Of a stretch of 53,988 nt of DNA, positions 35,405 through 44,219 are shown in pieces. How positions within the stretch are numbered: the first letter of the stretch is position 1; each line of letters opens with the position of its first letter. Position numbers and translations under genes: made by a program. Origin of the DNA: Synergistales bacterium 58_81 (GTDB lineage: Bacteria; Synergistota; Synergistia; Synergistales; Thermovirgaceae); NCBI GenBank assembly GCA_001509095.1, contig LGGV01000002.1:1-53988 (forward strand). Direction: 5' to 3'. Under the pieces are notes generated by a model. The model was given only the letters and a program-made list of their open reading frames with translations, was not told where the DNA came from and did not search any database.

Positions 35405-37957
35405 TCATCCCACCATTCCGTTCCGGAGAACTTTCCTCGCCTGTGCGACCAGAGTGGGGAGAAGGGCGCTGGCAATGACGATACCCCACTCCGTAACCGA
35501 AAGAGGAACAATATCCAGCACTTCCTGCATTATGGGAACGTGACTGATGGTGAACTGAAGGAGGGCGGAAAAACCCACACCCGCCAGAAGCCAGGGATTT
35601 GCGAAAACCTGCCCAGGATCCCCCAGCAGCGACCGGTTCCTTACGTTGAAGACAAAGAAGAGCTGGGCAAAGACCAGGGTGTGGAAGCATATTTCCGTTG
35701 CCCGGGCAGGATCACCGGGGTGAAGGCGGATGGAGAAAGCGTAGGCCGCAAAGACCCCCAGGGATATTACAAGGCCGTAAAAGACTATGTTAGCCATATG
35801 CCACCTTGTGAGGATATCCTCCCGTCTTTTCTTGGGGGGTCTTTTCATCACGTCCGGTTCGGCTGGATCCAGAGCAAGGGCAAGGGCCGGGGCCACGTCT
35901 GTAACAAGGTTGATCCAGAGTATCTGGAGAGGTAGAAGGATCGACGGCAGGCCCAGTGCAATACCACCCAGGACGGTGATAACCTCGCTCAGATTGCAGC
36001 ACAGAAGGAAGAGCACCGATTTCCTTATGTTGTCAAAGATCTTCCTTCCCTCTCCGATGGCCGTCACAATAGTTGAAAAACGGTCATCCTGCAGGATAAT
36101 ATCGGAGGCCTCCTTGCTGACCTCCGTCCCCTGGATACCCATGGCTATTCCGACATCGGCCTGCTTGAGAGCCACCGCATCGTTGACGCCGTCACCCGTC
36201 ATTGCGACTACCTCTCCGGAGGACTGGAGCGATCTTACTATCCTGAGTTTGTGCTCCGGGGCCACCCTTGCAACGACGGCGATCTCCCTTGCCTGTAAAG
36301 CGATCGCTCCCTCCTCCATCTCAGCCAGTTCCGAACCGGAAAGGACCTTGCTCCCCCCTTGACCAAGTATTCCGACTTCAGCAGCGATGGACCTCGCAGT
36401 AACGAGATGGTCCCCCGTTACCATGATGACATGGATGCCTGCATCGATACAGGACCTTACCGAATCTCTAACCTCCGCTCTGGGCGGGTCGAAGATCCCG
36501 GCAACTCCCAGGAAGGAAAGATCCCCCTCATCATCCCCCCAGGCGAAGGCCAGGGTCCTCATTCCCCGTGCCGCCATGGCCTCGATTTTTTCCATCCACT
36601 CTCTCCTGTATTCTTCACTGAAGGGGACAAGCCCGTCTTTTGACCAGGCTTTCCTGCACATCTGGAGTATCCTTTCCGGGGCTCCCTTGGCCGCAACCCC
36701 ATCCCTGTGCCATGTGATCATTCTCATGGTCTGGGAATCAAAGGGCTCTTCCCTGACAATGGGTGCCGCTCTTCTCGTAGCGCCTATGTCGATACCTCTG
36801 GAGAGAGCGAACCTGAGCAGAGCAACCTCCATTGGATCTCCTACCTGGGAATTCTCTTCGAGATGGGCCTTGTTGCAAAGGACGGAAACCCTCAGGAGCA
36901 GATCCTCACACTCCGGGTGGGCAGGGATCATGGACTTTACGGCCATGTCGTTCATCGTAAGGGTCCCGGTCTTGTCGGTACAGATCACAGTAGTTGAACC
37001 CAGAGTCTCCACCGATGCCAGGTTCCTGACTAGGGCGTTTCTCTTCGCCATCCTGTGCACCCCGATGGCGAGGGTCATGGTGGCTACGAAGGGGAGCCCC
37101 TCCGGCACGGCCGCGACCGCCAGGGCTATTCCCGTCTCGATCATACGTACGATCCCCCTGCCCTGGAGGATCCCGAGGCCGGTCACCAGGATCGCTATGC
37201 CTATGACCATTTTTATCAGGAGAGCACTAAGTCTTGCCAAGCGTTCCTCCAAAGGGGTGGCCGACTTGCTTACCGTAGAGAGCATGGAACTGATCCTGCC
37301 TATCTCGGTCCCCATTCCGGTCGCGAAGACCACCGCCCTCCCTGACCCCCTCACCACTGCGGTTCCCGAGAAGAGACAGTTCCTCCTGTCTGCTAGTTCC
37401 GCATCCACAGGCAAGATCTCCACTGTCTTGTCGACGGGGAGGGATTCTCCTGTCAGGGCGGCTTCATCGACTCCCAGGTTGTACTGTTCAAAAACACGGG
37501 CATCTGCTGGCACAACGTCCCCCGCCTCAAGGAGGATGATATCACCCGGAACAAGACTTGCGGCACTTACGGTCCTGATCACCCCCCCCCGAAGAACTAC
37601 AGCCGTGGGGGAGATCATCGCCTTGAGAGCCATAAGAGCCTTTTCAGCTCTGAACTCGGTTACGAAACCGATACCTCCGTTGATCAGAATGACCACAAGG
37701 ATTGCAAAAGCATCGAGGGTCTCCCTCATGACTAGGCTTATCAGTGAAGCTCCTGCCAATAGATAGATCATGGGGGTCATGAACTGCCGAAGCAGGTTCT
37801 TCCACCATGGATCAGGTTCTTCAGGGTTGATCTGGTTAGGGCCGTACCGATCTATAAGCTCTTCCACTCTCAGGTCGTCAAGACCTTTTTCAGGGTCGAC
37901 ATCAAGAACTGCAAGGATCTCCTTGGCATCCAGAGCATGGGCTTTGGTCAGGTCCAT
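35405..37957 (-). CDS. P-type cation-transporting ATPase, Ca2+-type (P2)
   Basis: Membrane cation pump, 850 residues. Seen in order: cation ATPase N-terminal domain, ALTGESLPVDK (actuator), PEGLP in membrane helix 4, the phosphorylation motif DKTGTLT, TGDGVNDA, then M5 CCNLSEV and M6 NLVTD. The Asn and Glu of M5 and the Asn-x-x-Thr-Asp of M6, with the Glu of PEGLP, match the Ca2+ ligands of SERCA-type pumps. Ca2+ export is therefore likely, though relatives can move Mn2+ or Na+. ATG 37957 was preferred to a TTG nine bases upstream that sits on the GGAG site. First gene of a five-gene run ending in DUF362. Confidence 0.9.
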   Translation of the reverse strand: MDLTKAHALDAKEILAVLDVDPEKGLDDLRVEELIDRYGPNQINPEEPDPWWKNLLRQFMTPMIYLLAGASLISLVMRETLDAFAILVVILINGGIGFVTEFRAEKALMALKAMISPTAVVLRGGVIRTVSAASLVPGDIILLEAGDVVPADARVFEQYNLGVDEAALTGESLPVDKTVEILPVDAELADRRNCLFSGTAVVRGSGRAVVFATGMGTEIGRISSMLSTVSKSATPLEERLARLSALLIKMVIGIAILVTGLGILQGRGIVRMIETGIALAVAAVPEGLPFVATMTLAIGVHRMAKRNALVRNLASVETLGSTTVICTDKTGTLTMNDMAVKSMIPAHPECEDLLLRVSVLCNKAHLEENSQVGDPMEVALLRFALSRGIDIGATRRAAPIVREEPFDSQTMRMITWHRDGVAAKGAPERILQMCRKAWSKDGLVPFSEEYRREWMEKIEAMAARGMRTLAFAWGDDEGDLSFLGVAGIFDPPRAEVRDSVRSCIDAGIHVIMVTGDHLVTARSIAAEVGILGQGGSKVLSGSELAEMEEGAIALQAREIAVVARVAPEHKLRIVRSLQSSGEVVAMTGDGVNDAVALKQADVGIAMGIQGTEVSKEASDIILQDDRFSTIVTAIGEGRKIFDNIRKSVLFLLCCNLSEVITVLGGIALGLPSILLPLQILWINLVTDVAPALALALDPAEPDVMKRPPKKRREDILTRWHMANIVFYGLVISLGVFAAYAFSIRLHPGDPARATEICFHTLVFAQLFFVFNVRNRSLLGDPGQVFANPWLLAGVGFSALLQFTISHVPIMQEVLDIVPLSVTEWGIVIASALLPTLVAQARKVLRNGMVG

Positions 37958-38022
37958 ACGGTTCAATACTCCTTTCCTGTTCGTTGCCGATAGCCCTTAC
38001 GGCACCTTCACCGCAACAGGGC

Positions 38023-38051
38023 TTGAGTCTCCGTCGGCTGGGCATTACAAT
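38023..38051 (+). promoter_or_regulatory. Promoter of hypF
   Basis: TTGAGT (38023-38028) and TACAAT (38046-38051) with a 17-base spacer, 22 bases before the hypF start. It lies in the 116-base region shared with the divergent P-ATPase gene. Confidence 0.65.
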
Positions 38052-38073
38052 TCCCGGAGACCGGAGGTAAGAA

Positions 38074-40356
38074 TTGATAAGACATGTCAGGCTTCAAGTA
38101 ACCGGAGTGGTCCAGGGGATCGGGTTCCGCCCCTTCTGCAGCAGGCTTTCAGACGAGATCGGCCTTGGGGGTTCCGTAAGGAACACGACGGCCGGTGTCG
38201 TAATTGACCTGTACGGAGACCCCGAAGGGATCGATTCCTACATAGAACGCCTGCAGACGGATTGTCCCACTCTGGGCCACATTCAGTCAATCACAATCGT
38301 TCTCGACGAAAGGATCGACGACACCCGCGAAAGGCCCTTTGAGATCCTCGACAGTCACGGTTCGGGAGGGGAACATACCCTCATACCTCCGGACATAGCC
38401 ACCTGCAGCGACTGTCTTGCGGAGTTGCGGGACCCTACGAACAGGAGATTCCGTTATCCCTTTATTAACTGTACAAACTGTGGCCCCAGATTCACGATCA
38501 TCGAGGGCCTCCCCTATGACAGGCCTCTCACTTCCATGTCCGGTTTCCCTCTCTGCGGAGAGTGTAGCCTTGAATACTCCGACCCGGACGATCGCCGCTT
38601 CCACGCCCAGCCCGTTGCTTGTGAAAAATGCGGCCCCTGTCTCTCCCTCGTCTCCCGTGAGGGCTCCCTGTTGGCACAAGGAGAAGAAGCGCTTCTTGAA
38701 GCGATAAGGTCCCTAGCATCGGGAGGCATCGTCGCACTAAAGGGGCTCGGGGGCTTTCACGTTGCGTGCCTCCCCCAAGATCTTCCGATCCTTGAACTTA
38801 GAAAGAGGAAGAAGAGACCGGCCAAACCCTTTGCTCTGATGGTAAGGGATGAGAAGGCAGCAGAAGGTATCGTGAAACTCTCCAACTTCTCCAGGCAGAT
38901 CCTCAACTCCCCCAGGCGGCCCATCGTCATCTGCCCCCGCAGATCGCTTTCGGGGGTATCGGACCACGTGGCACCTTACCAGGACTCCCTCGGGATCATG
39001 CTTCCCTATACTCCACTCCACCACCTTATTATGGAGGAGATCCCTCTTCTGGTAATGACCAGCGCCAATCTGAGCGACGAGCCCCTTATCTCGGAAAACG
39101 GAGAGGTCATGGAGAAGCTGAAGGGTGTTGCCGACCTCTTCCTCGTTCACGACAGGCGAATTACCATGAAGATAGACGATACGGTGATCGCGCCCTCCGG
39201 GAAGCGGACCATCCTGGTCCGTCGAGGGCGCGGGTACGTTCCCCACCCGATAATGACCCAAAGGGATATGCCCAGGGTCCTGGCGGCCGGAGCGGAGATG
39301 AGATCCACCTTTTCTCTCGGCAGGGGGAGGATAATATTCCCGGGTCAGTACATCGGGGACTTGAAGCAGCTCGATACTGCCGTCTACTACGAGAAGGCCC
39401 TGAGACATTTTATCAGGCTTTTCGGGCTGAGACCCAACCTTCTGGCCGCGGACCTGCACCCCTCCTATGCATGTACCAACATCGCCATAAAAGTGATGGG
39501 GAGACCGGAGGACACTCTCCTTGTCCAGCATCATCACGCTCACATGGCGGCATGTCTTGTCGAGAACGGTCACGAAGGAACGGCTCTGGGTATCATCCTC
39601 GACGGGACTGGACTGGGGAGTGACAGGAATATCTGGGGGGGGGAGTTCCTCCTCGGCGACATGGGCTCATTCACTCGGGTGGGTCACTTCAGGGAGGCAC
39701 CCCTCCCAGGCGGTGACAGGGCGGTCCTCGAACCGTGGCGTTTTGCCCTGGCCCTTATGGAGAAAGCCCTGGGTCCAGGTGATGCGGAAAGGCTCGCAAG
39801 AGAGCTATGGCCCACCCACAGCCACCTTTTCGGCGACATACTTTCAACCCTGGACCAGGCTCCGGTCACATCCTCCTGCGGACGGCTGTTCGATGCGGTC
39901 TCGGCCGTACTGGGGATAAGGGATGTTATCTCTTACGAGGGTCAGGCTGCCATGGAGCTCGAGTCTTCGGCCAGGGGGGGATCCCGGCCAGCCCCCTTCG
40001 GGATAAGTGAACAGGACGGAAAGATGGTCCTCGATTGGGAACCTGCTATCCGATGGATCCTGCTGGAAGGCCTCCATCTGGGCGCCGCCAGGACATCATC
40101 GGCTTTTCACTTCGGCCTTGCAGAGGCTATCTCAGATATCGCCCTTGAGATCTCCAGAAGAACGGGGGTCAGGGAAACAGTCCTTTCCGGTGGGGTTTGG
40201 CAGAACAGAAGGCTGCTCGGCCTGGCGATCCCCCTTCTTAAAAGGAGGGGACTAAGGCCCCTCATCCATCATACCCTGTCACCCAACGACGAATGCATCT
40301 CCGTTGGACAGGCGGCGGTGGCTTCCGTCCACTGGGACGGCCGGACCACCAAATAG
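38074..40356 (+). CDS. hypF: Carbamoyltransferase HypF (hydrogenase maturation)
   Basis: Uses carbamoyl phosphate and ATP to start synthesis of the CN ligands of [NiFe] hydrogenase. The 760-residue protein has all four domains: acylphosphatase (1-92, VVQGIGFRP), two zinc fingers with CxxC pairs at 111/114, 133/136, 161/164 and 183/186, a YrdC-like domain (about 200-380), and a Kae1-like domain with HHHAHMAAC and SGGVWQN. The start is a TTG at 38074 behind GGAGGTAA. It stands alone: no hypA-E and no hydrogenase genes are in the window. Confidence 0.95.
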   Translation: MIRHVRLQVTGVVQGIGFRPFCSRLSDEIGLGGSVRNTTAGVVIDLYGDPEGIDSYIERLQTDCPTLGHIQSITIVLDERIDDTRERPFEILDSHGSGGEHTLIPPDIATCSDCLAELRDPTNRRFRYPFINCTNCGPRFTIIEGLPYDRPLTSMSGFPLCGECSLEYSDPDDRRFHAQPVACEKCGPCLSLVSREGSLLAQGEEALLEAIRSLASGGIVALKGLGGFHVACLPQDLPILELRKRKKRPAKPFALMVRDEKAAEGIVKLSNFSRQILNSPRRPIVICPRRSLSGVSDHVAPYQDSLGIMLPYTPLHHLIMEEIPLLVMTSANLSDEPLISENGEVMEKLKGVADLFLVHDRRITMKIDDTVIAPSGKRTILVRRGRGYVPHPIMTQRDMPRVLAAGAEMRSTFSLGRGRIIFPGQYIGDLKQLDTAVYYEKALRHFIRLFGLRPNLLAADLHPSYACTNIAIKVMGRPEDTLLVQHHHAHMAACLVENGHEGTALGIILDGTGLGSDRNIWGGEFLLGDMGSFTRVGHFREAPLPGGDRAVLEPWRFALALMEKALGPGDAERLARELWPTHSHLFGDILSTLDQAPVTSSCGRLFDAVSAVLGIRDVISYEGQAAMELESSARGGSRPAPFGISEQDGKMVLDWEPAIRWILLEGLHLGAARTSSAFHFGLAEAISDIALEISRRTGVRETVLSGGVWQNRRLLGLAIPLLKRRGLRPLIHHTLSPNDECISVGQAAVASVHWDGRTTK

Positions 40357-40417
40357 TCAGTTCAGGTACAGGGCCCGCTAAAGGATCCTGCGCGTTCTGC
40401 CGATCGATGGATCACCC

Positions 40418-41413
40418 CTATTCGAATCTCGGCCCGTAATCTATGCTGCTGATCAGATCGAGTTTCCTGAGGCTGTGGATCGCATCAATGTACCTTATGG
40501 TCCCGCTCTTGGAGCGCATGACTATCGAGTTGGTCACGATCCTGTCTCCCTCGTACCTTACCCCCTTGAGCATCTCCCCGTCGGTCACGCCGGTAGCGGC
40601 GAAGAAGACGTTGTCAGAGGAGACCAGGTCGTCAAGGGACAGAACGGCGTTGAGGTCCATGCCCAGTTCCCTGCACCTGGCAGCCTCCTCGCTGTTCCTT
40701 GGCCACAGCTTGCACTGCATGGTGCCCCCGATGCACTTCAGGGCGCAGGCGCTGATGACGGCCTCGGGCGACCCGCCGATGCCCATCAGGAGATCAATGC
40801 CGCTTCCACTCTTGCAGGTCATTAGCGCTCCGGCGATATCACCATCCGATATTAGCCGAATTCTTGACCCTGCTTCTCTGATCTCGGAGATCAGCTGTTC
40901 ATGCCTGGGTCTGTCCAGAACGACCACTGTCACGTCCTCCACCGCCTTGCCCAGAGCCTTGGCCACCCTGGAGAGGTTTTCGTAGACAGGGGCCTCGATG
41001 TCTATCACACCTGCTGCGGAAGGGCCTACCGCTATCTTGTTCATATAGAAGATGTGCTTGGGGTCGAACATGGTGTTCCGTTCAGAAAGGGCGACAACGC
41101 TCAAAGCATTGGGCCTCCCGAGAGAGAGCAGCCTGGTACCGTCGATGGGATCGACAGCGATATCCACCTCGGGGGTATTCCCGGTTCCAAGCTTCTCTCC
41201 GTTAAAGAGCATGGGAGCCTTGTCCTTTTCTCCTTCCCCGATAATGATCGTGCCGTCCATCTCTATGGTGTTTAGCATGTATCGCATGCCGTTGACAGCA
41301 GCTTTATCCGAGGCATTGCGGTCGCCCCTTCCCATCCAGCGCCCGGCAGCCATTGCTGCTGCTTCTGTCGCTCTGACCAGTTCAAGGGCCATATTTCTTT
41401 CTGGCTTGTTCAT
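40418..41413 (-). CDS. glpX: Fructose-1,6-bisphosphatase class II
   Basis: Gluconeogenic enzyme converting fructose 1,6-bisphosphate to fructose 6-phosphate. The 331-residue protein has IIIGEGEKDKAPML (about 56-69) and DPIDGTRLLSLGRPNALSVV, the metal-binding signatures of the GlpX family. Its ATG overlaps the purB stop in ATGA, and it is the last gene of the long prfB-to-glpX run. No clear terminator is visible in the 61 bases before hypF. Confidence 0.95.
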   Translation of the reverse strand: MNKPERNMALELVRATEAAAMAAGRWMGRGDRNASDKAAVNGMRYMLNTIEMDGTIIIGEGEKDKAPMLFNGEKLGTGNTPEVDIAVDPIDGTRLLSLGRPNALSVVALSERNTMFDPKHIFYMNKIAVGPSAAGVIDIEAPVYENLSRVAKALGKAVEDVTVVVLDRPRHEQLISEIREAGSRIRLISDGDIAGALMTCKSGSGIDLLMGIGGSPEAVISACALKCIGGTMQCKLWPRNSEEAARCRELGMDLNAVLSLDDLVSSDNVFFAATGVTDGEMLKGVRYEGDRIVTNSIVMRSKSGTIRYIDAIHSLRKLDLISSIDYGPRFE

Positions 41414-42753
41414 TCATACCTCTCCTTTCTCGTCGCTTTTTCCTTCGTGCAGGGAAGGTTCTTCACAGGGAACCTCTCGAAGATCCCGTCGATGAACCGG
41501 AGATAGTATTCTATGTCAAAGAGGGAACGCAACTCCTCCTCCTGGAAGGCATCCGCGATGCGTGGGTCATCCTCCAGCACTTCCAGAAAAGGTCTGTCCT
41601 CGTCCCAGCACTGCATGGCCGCTCCCTGAACAATAGCATAGGCATCCTCCCTGGAGAAGCCCTTCTCCACCAGCCCCAAAAGAACCCGCTGGCTGAAAAC
41701 AAGCCCTTTCGAGAGGTCAAGATTCCTTTTCATCACTTCATCCAGGACGGTCATCCCCTCCACTACCTCCCGGGTCTTCTTCAGCATGTAATGGCACAGG
41801 TTGAACGCGTCCGGCCATATGACCCTTTCAACGGAGGAGTGGCTGATATCCCTCTCATGCCAGAGAGGGATGTTCTCAAGGGATGCAAGGGAGTAGCTCC
41901 TGAGCAGTCTCGCCATTCCACAGATCCTCTCACACACCACGGGGTTCTTTTTGTGAGGCATGGCAGATGAACCCTTCTGTCCACTTGAGAACGGCTCAAG
42001 GACTTCAAGGACCTCTGTCCTCTGGAGGTGCCGTATCTCCTGGGCGATCCTTTCGAGCCCTGACCCCAGGATGGCGACGGCGCATACGACCTGGGCGTGG
42101 CGGTCCCGCTGAAGGATCTGGGTTGACACCCTTGCCCGGGTCAACCCCAGGAGATCGCATACCCTCTCCTCGATCATCGGGGGACAGTGCGCATAGGTCC
42201 CGACGGCTCCCGAGATCTTCCCCACCCCTGCCACTTCCATTGCAGCAAAAAGGCGGTCCCGGTCTCTGCAAAGTTCTTCGTACCAGTTAAGAAGCTTGAA
42301 CCCGAAAGAAATGGGCTCCGCGTGGACCCCGTGGGTCCTTCCGATGCAGGGCGTGAGCCTGTATCTGGCAGCCATTGAAAGGATCTCCCCGGAGAGCATC
42401 TCCAGTTCATTCAGGATCAACCTGATCGACCTGACCAAAAGAAGCGAGGTGGAAGTGTCTATCACGTCACTGCTGGTCAGTCCGAGGTGGATATACCTTC
42501 CGTCGGAGCCGACCTTCTCCGCCACGGAGGAGACAAATGCTATCATGTCGTGATGGACGGTGTCCTCGATCACCCTTATCCTCTCCATGTCGATATCGGC
42601 CCTGTCGAGGATGTTCCTGAGCGCTCCCTCGGGGATCACGCCCTCCTCCGCCCAGGCCCTGCATGCGGCCAATTCGACTTCAAGCCAGGTCCTGAACCGG
42701 TTCTCCTGTGACCAGAGATTCTCCATTTCGTCGGTGCAGTACCTTTCGATCAA
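41410..42753 (-). CDS. purB: Adenylosuccinate lyase
   Basis: Acts twice in purine synthesis, releasing fumarate from SAICAR and adenylosuccinate. The 447-residue protein has the family N-terminus IERYCTDEMENLW, TSSDVIDTS, and the signature GSSAMPHKKNP. I chose the TTG at 42753 because GGGGGGAG lies nine bases upstream and the protein then begins exactly like other PurB proteins; the TTG overlaps the upstream TGA stop as TTGA. Another TTG nine bases earlier is too close to the ribosome-binding site. Confidence 0.95.
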   Translation of the reverse strand: MIERYCTDEMENLWSQENRFRTWLEVELAACRAWAEEGVIPEGALRNILDRADIDMERIRVIEDTVHHDMIAFVSSVAEKVGSDGRYIHLGLTSSDVIDTSTSLLLVRSIRLILNELEMLSGEILSMAARYRLTPCIGRTHGVHAEPISFGFKLLNWYEELCRDRDRLFAAMEVAGVGKISGAVGTYAHCPPMIEERVCDLLGLTRARVSTQILQRDRHAQVVCAVAILGSGLERIAQEIRHLQRTEVLEVLEPFSSGQKGSSAMPHKKNPVVCERICGMARLLRSYSLASLENIPLWHERDISHSSVERVIWPDAFNLCHYMLKKTREVVEGMTVLDEVMKRNLDLSKGLVFSQRVLLGLVEKGFSREDAYAIVQGAAMQCWDEDRPFLEVLEDDPRIADAFQEEELRSLFDIEYYLRFIDGIFERFPVKNLPCTKEKATRKERYE

Positions 42754-43271
42754 GGAATCCAACTCCCCCCGAGAGAAGATGTCCAGCTGAGCCAGTCGGT
42801 CCTTGCTTCATCCAGGAACCTATCGTACACCCCACTGGAGAAATCAGGGAAGGTGCAGTCGAAAGGGACCCATCTCTTTCTCATATAACGCATCGTTACC
42901 TCCGCAAAGATCCCGTCCCGGAGATATATCCTGTGAGCGTGGTCTTTTGTTGAAGCAAGGACAAGGCGCGAACCGTTAACGTAACCGGGATCAATATTCA
43001 CCCTGCGATCACTTCCGCTCATCCTTTCGACGGAGCAGGCGAAAAGTTTCCAGTCCGGAATATCGCCGGCCCCTGAAAGACCATGAAAGGACAGAAAGGT
43101 CCTGAACAGGACCGGCGAAATACTCTTGTAATAATCGGTATGGTCGAAGGGAAGGGTCTCGCTGCGCCTTACGACGGGACCCCATTCCCTTGAAAGGACG
43201 TCTGTTGTCCAGTCAAGCCAGCCAAGGTCAGGATGCAGTACTCCTGTGATCCTGACTACGGCAGGTTGCAT
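42750..43271 (-). CDS. DUF4416 family protein of unknown function
   Basis: A 173-residue cytosolic protein of the DUF4416 family; no reaction is known. Visible features are LPFDHTDYYKSISP (about 40-53), DWKLFACSVER, RRVNIDPGYVNGSRLVLAS and DHAHRIYLRDGIFAEVT, the conserved blocks I associate with the family. It has no membrane segment or signal peptide. ATG follows GGAGGT at eight bases. It lies between ftsY (four bases away) and purB (TTGA overlap). Confidence 0.85.
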   Translation of the reverse strand: MQPAVVRITGVLHPDLGWLDWTTDVLSREWGPVVRRSETLPFDHTDYYKSISPVLFRTFLSFHGLSGAGDIPDWKLFACSVERMSGSDRRVNIDPGYVNGSRLVLASTKDHAHRIYLRDGIFAEVTMRYMRKRWVPFDCTFPDFSSGVYDRFLDEARTDWLSWTSSLGGSWIP

Positions 43272-43275
43272 CCTC

Positions 43276-44190
43276 TCAGACCTCCCTCTCGCTGCTCTCC
43301 AGGAGAGCGCCTACGAACTCCTCCGGCCTGAAGAGGACCATGTCTTCCATCGCCTCTCCAATACCGACGTAGCGGACAGGGACCCCAAGCTGATGACCGG
43401 CTGAGAGGATCACTCCTCCCTTTGCGGTATGGTCGTATTTCGTCACTATCAAGCCGGAGATCGGGACAGCCTTTCCGAAAGCCTCGACCTGCCTCAGACC
43501 GTTCTGTCCCGAGACGGCGTCTATTACCAGGAGAGTTTCCCTCTGCCACCCTTCACAATTCTTTTCAATGATCCGGTCTATCTTGGACATCTCCTCCATC
43601 AGGTTGCTGCGGTTATGAAGCCTTCCTGCAGTGTCTACGATCAGGCAGTCGTACCCTCCTGCCTCCACGGCCTTTATGGCGTCGAACACCACAGCCCCGG
43701 GGTCTCCTCCTGGGGCATGGGCAACCACCCGCACACCTGCTCTATCGCCCCAGATCCTGAGCTGTTCCACAGCCCCGGCGCGGAAGGTGTCGGCGGCGGC
43801 CAGGATCGCTTTCCTGCCCTCCTGCCCTATCTTCCAGGAAAGTTTTGCCGCTGTGGTCGTTTTTCCGCTTCCATTGACCCCGACAAGCAGGACTACTGTC
43901 GGAGAGGATGAAAAACGGATGGGCTGACCTGTTCCCTCCACCTCCAAGACCATTTCGCATAGAACAGAGGAGAGCATTTGAAGGATATCTCTGTCCGAGC
44001 TTCCTCTGGAGACCCGGGAGCGAAGGGATCCGATGATCCTCTCCGTCATGTCAACCCCTACGTCACCGGTAATAAGCACTTCTTCAAGGGATTCCCACAG
44101 GGATTCATCTATGGAACCTCTGGAGAAGAGGGATGAAATACCCCATCTCTTCTTCACCGAATCGATACGTTCGCTCAGTCTGTTCAACAA
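43276..44190 (-). CDS. ftsY: Signal recognition particle receptor FtsY
   Basis: SRP GTPase that docks ribosomes with membrane-protein substrates at the membrane. The ~304-residue NG domain has [10 protein letters not shown] (G1, about 104-113), [11 protein letters not shown] (G2), DTAGRLHN (G3) and [10 protein letters not shown] (G4/closing loop; the usual form is TKLDGTAKGG). The acidic A domain is absent, as in many short FtsY proteins. I prefer the TTG at 44190 because GGGAGGTGG lies seven bases upstream; an ATG at 44223 overlapping the ricT stop is the alternative. Confidence 0.93.
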   Translation of the reverse strand: MLNRLSERIDSVKKRWGISSLFSRGSIDESLWESLEEVLITGDVGVDMTERIIGSLRSRVSRGSSDRDILQMLSSVLCEMVLEVEGTGQPIRFSSSPTVVLLVGVNGSGKTTTAAKLSWKIGQEGRKAILAAADTFRAGAVEQLRIWGDRAGVRVVAHAPGGDPGAVVFDAIKAVEAGGYDCLIVDTAGRLHNRSNLMEEMSKIDRIIEKNCEGWQRETLLVIDAVSGQNGLRQVEAFGKAVPISGLIVTKYDHTAKGGVILSAGHQLGVPVRYVGIGEAMEDMVLFRPEEFVGALLESSEREV

Positions 44191-44219
44191 AACCGTGCCA
44201 CCTCCCGCGATCAGGCCTG

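Noticed and set aside
36387-37766. Plus-strand open frame of 459 codons opposite the P-type ATPase
   Set aside because: Antisense to an intact P-type ATPase; Ser/Thr/Arg-rich composition typical of a reversed coding strand.
42005-42290. Overlapping open frames on both strands within purB
   Set aside because: Pro/Arg/Gly-rich out-of-frame translations of purB with no ribosome-binding support.
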